Shown piece by piece: positions 56,717 through 64,000 of a stretch of DNA of 64,000 nucleotides. This stretch comes from Darksidea phi (Eukaryota; Ascomycota; Dothideomycetes; Pleosporales; Lentitheciaceae), in contig JASJFT010000134.1 of the NCBI GenBank assembly GCA_030770425.1, positions 1 through 64,000 of the forward strand, in the 5' to 3' direction. The notes under the pieces were generated by a model. The model was not told the origin of the DNA, made no database searches, and saw nothing but the letters and a program-made list of their open reading frames with translations. The position numbers and the translations under genes are program-made. Position 1 is the first letter of the stretch, and every line of letters begins with the position of its first letter.

Positions 56717-57919
56717 ATGTCGAAACCGTCCAGCTTGTTCACCTCCTATACCGACGCCGCCAGCACCTACTGGCCGCCCGGCTGGAATTTCCAGCGGTAT
56801 GCCCACGCCACGCCCGCGGACAACGCCGCGCTGTCGGACGAGGAGCGCGCCAAGATGCAGGCCGGCTTCCGCGAAGCGCTCGGCGAGGACGGCGTTATGG
56901 AGATGGCCCGCGTCGTGTGGCAGGAGCAGCTGCGCCGCATGAAGCTCGAGAAAGAGTCTTCTTCTGCCGCCACCGCGTCGTCATCGTCGTCTGCGCAGAA
57001 GCAGCAGCAGCAGCAACGGCCTCCGCCACCTCCCCCCGACTGGCTCAAGACTTGGCGCAAACGGGCGGGCGGCGACGGCGGCGGGGCCTGGGGCTTCGTC
57101 GCGTTCTGTGCTTCCAGTACCGTCGCCGCTATGCCGGAGTCGGACGTGGCTAAATTCCACACACGCGCACGGGAGATGGCGGAGATCCCGATCCAGAAGG
57201 CGTTGGAGGAGGAAGGGCAGCCGGCCGACGAGATCGCCGAGGCGCGACGCTCGTTCGAGATCCGCTGGGTCGAGGTGGACGACGACGACGAAGACGCCAA
57301 GGGCGAGGAAGGAAAGGGGGAGACGGGGACGGGAGGAGACTGGGTTGAGAAGGCGCGCGCCAGTTATCGCGCCATGCGCGAGTCTGGCGTCCACCCGTCG
57401 GGTCTCGATCTGCCCGTCTTCCTCTGCGCATCACCCGCCGCCGTGGCCTCGGTGCTGCGGACGTCGCCGGCGGAAGCGAAGGAGGCGCACGAGGGGAAGC
57501 CGCGTTGGCGATCCGGCGACGTCCCGTTCCTGCTGGTCGCGGCCGCGGAGACGGAGCAGGGGATCGTCGAGGAAGACGACGACGAAGAAGAAGAAGAAAC
57601 CGAGGTTAGCGGTGGGGAAAGGAGCTGGTTCAAGCCCGTTTTCAAAGCGGCCGCCGAGGTGCTGGTGGACGAGCTCTGGTGGGTCGTCGCGGAGCAGATG
57701 ACGTCGCTGGGCCAGATGACGAGGTTCGTTCGGGGCGCGACGGTGGCTGAGGAGCATGTCACGACGACGGAAGAAGAGAGGCAAGGGGAGGGAGGAGAGG
57801 CGGCTGATGTTGGTAGTGGACGGGCCGAGGAGCCGGGCCATGACGACGACGGGCTGGATGACATATGGTGGACAGTTCACATGCCGCCGCGTCAGATGAG
57901 GAAGAGGCGGAGGGTATGA
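56717..57919 (+). CDS. Hypothetical protein, 400 residues, low-complexity linkers
   Basis: A single exon with ATG at 56717. The N-terminus reads FTSYTDAASTYWPPGWNFQR; then come an acidic/basic helical part, a Gln run followed by a Pro run (about 95-108), and a globular-looking part (GGAWGFVAFCASSTVAAMPE, and PVFLCASPAAVASVLRTSP). Poly-acidic stretches (EEDDDEEEEE) follow, with DELWWVVAEQMTSLGQMTRF near the end. No signal peptide or transmembrane helix; I cannot name a family. GC-rich codon usage and an intact frame argue for a real conserved gene. Confidence 0.7.
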   Translation: MSKPSSLFTSYTDAASTYWPPGWNFQRYAHATPADNAALSDEERAKMQAGFREALGEDGVMEMARVVWQEQLRRMKLEKESSSAATASSSSSAQKQQQQQRPPPPPPDWLKTWRKRAGGDGGGAWGFVAFCASSTVAAMPESDVAKFHTRAREMAEIPIQKALEEEGQPADEIAEARRSFEIRWVEVDDDDEDAKGEEGKGETGTGGDWVEKARASYRAMRESGVHPSGLDLPVFLCASPAAVASVLRTSPAEAKEAHEGKPRWRSGDVPFLLVAAAETEQGIVEEDDDEEEEETEVSGGERSWFKPVFKAAAEVLVDELWWVVAEQMTSLGQMTRFVRGATVAEEHVTTTEEERQGEGGEAADVGSGRAEEPGHDDDGLDDIWWTVHMPPRQMRKRRRV

Positions 57920-59024
57920 GCGAGATCTGGATAGTAAGTCCGAAGAGCTAACCCGAGATACTTTTCTCTTCAAAGTACTTCATCCGTTTGAGGCCGGGGA
58001 TGGGGATGAAATCTAGAAATCAAGAGAAGTTAGGACCTTGATAATTTGGGGAACTAAGTGTATATATACTAAGGTCGTGTACGATATTACGAGATATATA
58101 CTATAGCGAGATAAATTATAGATACTTCTAACTCTATCTTATATATAACTCCTACTGTAGTGTATAGGTATATCAGAGATAGGATAGCGGAGCTTACGAC
58201 CCGCAGTCGGAGGAATAGGAGAGAGAGTTGATAGAATAGACGGCCGAATAATAGAGTTTGGGGGCCAAGAAGTAAGCTATTTCTAAATATCTCGACAACG
58301 ACTAAGCTATACGGTCTAATATTTTAATATACGCTATATTATATATATAAAAGCTTATATATAAATTTTTAGAAATTATTATAAAGTAGTTATTAAGATA
58401 TTTAAGATTAAAATTCTGGTTTTTTGGTATATTTTAAGGTTCGCCGCTCGCTTATAAAACATGTTAACACGTCGCGAAAAGTTAGGTAGGGTAGCGACTC
58501 GCTTGTAGTAGCGACCCGCTTGTAAAACACGTTAATGAGTCATAGTTGATGATTTGAGAAGAAATAGAACGTTCATTCAGCCGACGAGCTAGTTGTCAAA
58601 ATTCGCTTATACATACGTATAGATCTAGATTTCGCTTAACCTAGACTAGAGAGTATACAAGCTTTGTACATATGTAGTACGAGGAAGAGTCAACGTCTAC
58701 TGCGCACCAGGAGCAATACTCGGCTGTTCAGCCTGAGGTTACCTGGGCAGCTGGGTTTGAAAGTGAACAGTGCGGAAGGGAGTGGAGCTGAAAGAATCGA
58801 CAGTCTCGGTGCCAAATCTCATGGGACACTCCCGCGACCCCTGGGTCCAGCAGTTTTCTCGTCCGACGACCAATCGACACCGGTAGCTGGCGCCTTGCGC
58901 AGCCCTGAAGTAGCCGACAAGGAGCCGACCGAGTGAGAGACCGAGATCCTAGGGCTCTTCGACTTGCGCGGCGTAGCACCTTCAACATCACCTCCGTCGA
59001 CCGAAACCGCTTGCGACTACCCAG
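57920..59024. other. Intergenic with AT-rich RIP-like block
   Basis: 58050-58430 is strongly AT-rich with no frames. At 58438-58454 it contains the same ggttcgccgctcgctta sequence as the block at 30841-31480, followed by a related motif with gtcgcgaaa as at 31315. This marks a shared degraded repeat. 58650-59024 is of normal composition without a clear gene. Confidence 0.6.
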
Positions 59025-59303
59025 TTAGTGGACGGAGAATCTGTTAAGCGTCTCAAGCCACTGGATCGTCTCGTCGACGGCTTCTTTAGCTGCGTCGTCT
59101 TCTGCGCAAAGAGCCGCGAAATCGGATGGAAGGTCGATTACCTTGAACTCTGCGATTTCTGCCGCAGTTGGCCACGAGGGCAAGTCCGCGTCAGGATCGT
59201 CGTCAATGTAGTCGTCGATGTAGCCGTCCTCAACCTTGGGGGAAGAATCAAGCTCGTATGCTAGAGGCTGAGTCGCCTCGTTCTTACGATCCGTGTTGTC
59301 CAT
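59025..59303 (-). CDS. Small acidic hypothetical protein, 92 residues
   Basis: ATG 59303 to the stop at 59025. Very acidic (EDGYIDDYIDDDPDADLPSW), with a helical C-terminal part (AAKEAVDETIQWLETLNRF). No signal or membrane segment and no known domain. Composition is protein-like, but the frame is short and stands alone, so it is only a fair candidate. Confidence 0.4.
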   Translation of the reverse strand: MDNTDRKNEATQPLAYELDSSPKVEDGYIDDYIDDDPDADLPSWPTAAEIAEFKVIDLPSDFAALCAEDDAAKEAVDETIQWLETLNRFSVH

Positions 59304-60181
59304 GGTTGATGTAGAGGTTGTTTGAGACTAGCGGCTGGGAGTCGACGTTGACAGTCTGTCAAGCCCGCTAGCTGAATAACTAAGTATGTAAAATCCACTT
59401 TACTCTTGAGTCTCGATGGCGCTCTCGCCGTATTGTATTTTCTTCTCGCGTAATTTTGTATTAGCCACGCTAGGATGTAGTACCATAAGAGTGTGGTGGT
59501 GAGGCATTGATATCAATAGTAAAAGGTGGGATACGAGTATTTGGCACACTTCAAGGGAGTGGAATTCCTTTTTGTTCAAGTCATTTCAAGTCTTTCAATC
59601 TCTCTCGTTCCTAGCATTCTTCAAGCTACATTCATCATTGCAAGATGCATCCCTTACCACCACAACAGTGGCCGTAGAAGCTAGCATGCAGTAAACCACG
59701 CACAATAGAAAGCCCAACACTGGCGGTATCCATTCACAATTACACCCCGACTACGGCCTCTTCCTCGCAACATTGGGTCGTCATTGCAAAGCTTGAAGAA
59801 GGACATACGGAAGAAGCTGCCCAACGTTCGTGCGAGCCATTGTACATGCAGGTTAATAGATCAACTACGAGTGAGATCAGTACATAATGCTACGAATTGC
59901 TCCTACTGTAAGTTCACGTGGAAACGCATCAGTCTACCGTCGCTTACTTTTTCACTTCACTCACCGCTAGATCGATCTGCCCGGCTCAATACCCTATTAC
60001 TCCACACCAAGTGAAGGCCTATACGTGCTGTTGCTATGGTCTTTACCGCTCACCGTCGCTGAGTTAACGGCGCCAGGTTCGGACAAACGTGTGACCGCCG
60101 ATATAAATACTAACTCCAGTCCCACCTCTCCTTTTCTCTTCTCCCCACCCACTGTCTTGCAATTCGACCTGTGTCGACAAC
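59304..60181. other. Intergenic, nothing recognised
   Basis: About 880 bp; presumably holds promoters of the two divergent flanking genes. No coding or repeat signal. Confidence 0.45.
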
Positions 60182-61549
60182 ATGGCGCGTACACCGCAAG
60201 GCTCTTCTGTCGCTCCTGTGTCCGGGGGATCCGGCAAGCAGCCACCCGACCGACAGTTGAAGCCGCTTCCTGGCGGCCACTATATCGATACGGATGACAT
60301 GCGCCAGCGTGCCTACCGCTCCATAGGGGTCCGTCCTAGGGACACCAGCTGTCCCCACTGTTGGGAGGATCGGGACGAGGCGCATCGGCGTGACTGGCGT
60401 AACTGCCGCACACTGTGCCCGACGTGCCCTGATACCCAGCAGCACTGGCGCCGGGTAAGTCCTCCACCTCCATACATCATGACACTTCTGACATTCTAGC
60501 TCTGTCCTCATCTCGTACGTCTGATGCGCAATTCTTCGTGGTGGCGCTCGCACATGGAGATGGACACGCCCGCTCTCGCTCCATCTGCGACCCAAGGAGG
60601 TGGCTCGCACACTGGGCGTGCGCGAGTTGAAGCCTTCCGGAACCGCTCCCGTTCTCCTCGTTGCGATGACAACCGGCGCTCCGATCGAGCCCGTTCTCCT
60701 AGGCGAGTTCCGCACTCCGCTCTAGACAATGCTTTCAATGACGGCCCAGCCATTTCTCGTCGACGCAAGCGCGGACGTCGCAAGAGGAAGGCGCTGCCTG
60801 CCAACTCTAAGACAGTCGACGAGGACACGACGATGACGAAGACACCCCTGCCCACCAAAGCCCCAGCTCCCGCTCCCGCTGCCAATCCACAGACTGCTGA
60901 GCTTATGCAGCGTCTGCAGGCATTAGAGCAGGCGCGAATGCCTAGCCACCTGAATGATTTGGCATCCCTCATTAATCTTCAGACGGGCTACATATCGCGG
61001 GCTATGCCGAATGCGCCTCCACTGCAAATCCCCGAGCACCTCAGGCATATTGTCGCGGAGCAAGAACGCATTCACGCAGAGCTCAACACCTCTAGCACAG
61101 ACATCGCTCCTCCTCTCCCATCCTCCACCCAGCTGGGCATGCGGGTGGCTGGAGTTGATTCGGATGAGGGCAACGTGGACTATGCAGGGCCCTCGATGCT
61201 TCCTCAGAGCCGATTTGCCTCGGGCGTCCAACCCTTCCTGCCCTCGGCGGAAGCGTTCGCGGGCTTTGACAGTCATCGAGGTAACGTACAGTCGCAGCCG
61301 AGGCCCGAAAACACCCAGCCGCCTCGTCGAGAGACGCCGGCGAATGTTCTTGGTGCACAGGGTGCCTCTGAGGTGCCGCAGGCGCCATCGCAACCAGACG
61401 CCGAGACCCACTACCGGCCTGCAACGGTCGCCACGTATCAGCTAAACTATATACCGGTTTGGATGCGTGTGCAAGATGCAGAGATGGCCCAGATACACCA
61501 GTCGCGGGTGGATAACGACCTTCCAGATATCAAGCCCGAAGGCCCCTAG
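60182..61549 (+). CDS. Hypothetical protein with CxxC zinc-knuckle-like N-terminus, 440 residues
   Basis: Exon 1 (60182-60454) and exon 2 (60500-61549) join in frame. The N-terminal 90 residues include CPHCWEDRDEAHRRDWRNC and then LCPTCPDT, two CxxC pairs about 25 residues apart with extra Cys, which could form a zinc site. Then follows an Arg/Ser-rich stretch (RNRSRSPRCDDNRRSDRARS) and RRRKRGRRKRK, a likely nuclear-localisation or nucleic-acid-binding segment. A Pro/Ala linker and a helical region (AELMQRLQALEQARMPSHLN) come next, with a disordered tail. The features suggest a nuclear or RNA-associated protein, but no family is recognised. A retroelement gag-like origin was considered and cannot be excluded. 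Confidence 0.6.
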
Positions 61550-62039
61550 CCTTGAGTAGATCCTCGATCGTCGTCGGCGCCGTTCCATTTTTGCTTTGCT
61601 GGTGTGCTTGTCCGAGATGCGTTCAATCCTGTTTTGTATTTTATCTCTGCTTACTGGAGTTTTCCAGTAAGAGGACGTCAGGAAGGGACCTTGTGTGCTG
61701 GCGGTGGAGACTGGTGACAGCGAGAGTGGGGCTGTTATCGAGAGAAGTCTTCATAGGCATAGCTGGCGAATCCGGCTTGTTGAGGAAGGCGTTTACATAT
61801 GCGAAGACTGCAGTATACTGTGATGATTTGGAAGTACGATGCGTTAACATCACTCATTGCAGCACATTGTTGCAACGCGGAGAGCAAGGAGGTTACGTAC
61901 GCGATGATATTATGTTTAAAAATATGAGAAGTTGACACTGCTCTCGCCGCTCCTATTGCTAATACGTGAGTTATTCTTCACCACAGTCTAAAGCCCCTCA
62001 GAATCCTGCTCTCGCTCCGACATGTCTCGCCCTCGGTCT
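61550..62039. other. Intergenic, nothing recognised
   Basis: 490 bp with open frames on both strands but no domain content or repeat. Confidence 0.4.
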
Positions 62040-62044
62040 TTATC

Positions 62045-62255
62045 TTCTTTGCCGGCACGGTCGACAACGCCTTCTACGGCACGATCGACCAACCTTCCCG
62101 AACGGCTTCGTTGCGAACGAGCGGTTCGTGTGTTCCCACTGTAGGGCCACTCGATTCCAGGACCGTCGTGCTCTCGTGCTCGGCGTTGTTGTGGTCAAGG
62201 CGCGCTGGCAGACGTGTTCGGCCTCGATGTCGAGATCGAGATTCAGGGAGAAGGA
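62045..62255 (-). pseudogene. Degraded relative of the 133-residue protein at 38031-38432
   Basis: Pieces matching the 38-kb protein appear in the right order but in three frames on the minus strand: FSLNLDLDIEAEHVCQR, then [10 protein letters not shown], then VDRAVEGVVDRAGKE. The changes of frame need at least two indels, and there is no plausible splicing. The region upstream of the first piece has been replaced by the GAGAAG repeat. This is a dead duplicate. Confidence 0.7.
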
Positions 62256-62290
62256 GAAGGAGAAGGAGAAGGAGAAGGAGAAGGAGAAGA
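62247..62290. repeat. GAGAAG hexanucleotide microsatellite
   Basis: About seven units of ggagaa on the plus strand. It adjoins the degraded gene relative; read on the minus strand it would give Phe-Ser repeats, which is why a longer open frame appears there. Confidence 0.95.
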
Positions 62291-62315
62291 GCGCGGTTGG
62301 GTGCCGTAGCCCCAC

Positions 62316-62944
62316 GCTGATTGGCTATAATTATTGCACTTTGCCCTTCGGGTCATGTATTGCGCCTAAGTTATAGCTCGTTATTGAATAAGCTTGATAT
62401 CTCGATTTATTAAAGCTAGATACTTAGTTGGATATACTTTTACAGTAGCTGCTTTATACGTACCTATCTTTACGCCTTTTCTTGTTTCTTGTTTCTTGTT
62501 TCTCACTCTTGTATTATTTATATTATATCCGTTTAGTTAAAAAAAGGTATATTGATAAAGCTTTCTAAGATTTTAGTCATGCTGTCATACCTACTTCTAC
62601 CAAAGAACTCTTAAACTATTATTAGCTAAAATCTTTGGATGGATAGCTGGTTGAATAAAACGTAGATGACAGCTTTAAAAGAAAGAGATCGACATTGACG
62701 ACTTGATTATCCATATCTAGTTTATGTATTATCGAATAAGTAGGAGTCATCGTGTCGTCGAACTCGTGGAATAACCTCTAAAAAGATGACACAGAAAGGT
62801 ATTTCGGCCCGAATATCTTGAAACGCAAGGATAGTTTATATACTACACATGCCATCCGCGTCGGAATCTCAAGTAGCGGCGCAGTAGGCCAGCTACCACA
62901 CGGCTAGATTCCACAACGACCAAGTAAACATTACAGTACTCTCC
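62316..62944. other. Intergenic, partly AT-rich
   Basis: 630 bp, AT-rich at about 62370-62640, with a short ttgtttctt triplication near 62485-62505. No gene seen. Confidence 0.45.
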
Positions 62945-64000
62945 CTACACTGTGGCTAGCGGCTGCGTTGGCTCCATCATCCCACTGCCTCGAGAGCTTA
63001 AGCTGACGGGGACGGTGATAAAAGGTTTCCACACGGGACTTCCGTTGGGGCCTCTCTCCTCGTCAAAGTCGGCGCCCGCCCCGCCGTCGCCAAAGAAGGC
63101 GAGGCTGTTAATCTCCATGGGCTTGTTTTCGGTGTCGACGGGTTTCGGCGGACTGATCACGCGTCTCCTCGGCTGCAGCCCGTTCTTCTCTTCGGGTTCC
63201 TTGGTGCGGCCGCGGAAGAACAGGCGCAGGAAGGGCACCGATGCCGATATGATGCCCGAGTTCGTTTCGACTTGGCCCCAGAGGAGCAGGTCGGCGCCGA
63301 ACCTGGCGCTGTTCTGCGCCGACTCGGCCCACAGGGCCATGACCCACATGCGCACGCAGGACGCGACGATGGCCATGATGCCGACCGAGAAGATGCCGAT
63401 GAGAGCCAATCTCTTGGACATGGCCACCCTCAGGCCCAGCAGCGTCGGGATGGGCATCAGCATGATCAACACGTCGGTGCACAGGTTCACCGCCGCCATA
63501 AACACCCACAGCTTGGCCGGGTCGTAGCACTTGAGATAGGGCCCCTTCGTCTTGGGGTTGCGGTCGAACTGGGCAAGGTAGCCTTTGGTGTCGAGGCTGT
63601 CCGCGGGGTTCTCGCACTGGAAGGCAGCGGCGACGGTGACGCCAAACGTGTACAGGACGACGAACCAGATGGTGAGGTTGACCACGCGCCGGAAGGTCAG
63701 GTGGGAGGCGATGGCGCGGTAGAAGAAGAGAATGGAGAGCTTGACGAAGCAAAGGGCAACGCCGTAGGACATGCGGTAGATGTACCAGGTGATGAGGGTG
63801 CCGCGGAGGGAGGCTTCAAGCTTGGCATGTTTTTCCTGCGATGTTGTTAGTCTTCTGCAAGCTTCAGTTCGACGGGGTGGGTCGTCTTACGGGCATCCTG
63901 AAGTAGGCGGGCTTCATCCTGCGACTCGACTGGTCTTGGTAGTAATTTATGACCGTGTTGCCCCATGTGAGCATCTGCCGCATCGTTCATCAGCCTTTTC
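62945..64000 (-). CDS. Rhodopsin-like/PTH11-type membrane protein (third, 5' end outside window)
   Basis: The last exon is 63835-62945 (297 codons), preceded by an exon 63974-63891 (WGNTVINYYQDQSSRRMKPA), with an acceptor at 63975-63976. Earlier exons lie beyond the window. Multi-pass helices are visible: VALCFVKLSILFFYRAI, VVNLTIWFVVLYTFGVTVAA, LWVFMAAVNLCTDVLIMLMP and LALIGIFSVGIMAIVASCVR. Loop motifs CENPADS and KCYDPAKLWVF have the Cys pair expected for an extracellular disulphide. The C-terminal tail is cytosolic. It belongs to the same broad family as 3790-5061 but is clearly divergent from it: different loops and intron positions, not a recent duplicate. Confidence 0.85.

Noticed and set aside
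1..64000. tRNA and rRNA genes
   Set aside because: I looked for T-arm (ggttcgaatcc-like) and rRNA-like sequence on both strands and found no convincing candidate; a covariance search would be decisive.

Overview
The window reads as nuclear DNA of a filamentous ascomycete (Pezizomycotina). The signs are many short GT-AG introns of about 45-110 bp, fungal-only families (PTH11/rhodopsin-like membrane proteins, a HET domain protein, a PNP-NACHT-ankyrin NLR, a Zn2Cys6 regulator, LysM/CBM18 proteins, killer-toxin-like GH18 chitinases), and AT-rich gene-free blocks. Several decayed genes carry C-to-T or G-to-A type stop codons, which suggests repeat-induced point mutation (RIP). The species cannot be named from the sequence alone. 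All exon joins are my own reading from splice signals and reading frame; none was checked by a search or by RNA.

Layout. 0-15 kb is an accessory, decaying zone with two relatives of each of three families: berberine-bridge-type FAD oxidases (486-2444 and 6660-8223), rhodopsin-like membrane proteins (3790-5061 intact, 11227-12538 broken) and small cupins (8811-9564 and 13652-14393, both broken). A broken HET gene lies at 5075-6479. 15-22.6 kb holds an F-box-like gene with a frameshift, a Zn2Cys6 regulator interrupted by an assembly gap, and an ankyrin protein. 22.7-29.5 kb holds a head-to-head pair: a LysM+CBM18 protein (minus) and a 1172-residue CBM18-GH18 chitinase (plus).

After an AT-rich block comes an intact NLR-like gene (31908-35945) with 12 near-identical ankyrin repeats, then a second AT-rich block. 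37-45 kb is a housekeeping-like stretch: RpiB isomerase, a small unknown protein, an M3 metallopeptidase, a TPR pseudogene and a two-pass membrane protein. 47.5-48.7 kb is a stop-ridden LINE remnant plus an AT-rich block. 48.7-56.1 kb holds a second head-to-head pair, a 1149-residue CBM18-GH18 chitinase (minus) and a 574-residue four-LysM protein (plus). Their shared 1.3-kb upstream region carries two inverted-repeat (MITE-like) elements. 56-64 kb holds unknown proteins, a second AT-rich block, a degraded relative of the 38-kb unknown gene, and a third rhodopsin-like gene cut by the window end.

How the genes may work together. The two LysM/chitinase pairs are the most coherent system. Both encode predicted secreted chitin-binding proteins, both are divergently arranged, and the two chitinases share their N-terminal chitin-binding and catalytic halves but not their C-terminal halves. 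The NLR, HET and TPR remains suggest a self/non-self recognition repertoire that is turning over. The 0-15 kb zone looks like a duplicated cassette being lost. Frameshifts could in part be assembly errors, because the window contains an obvious poly-G/N/poly-C artefact.
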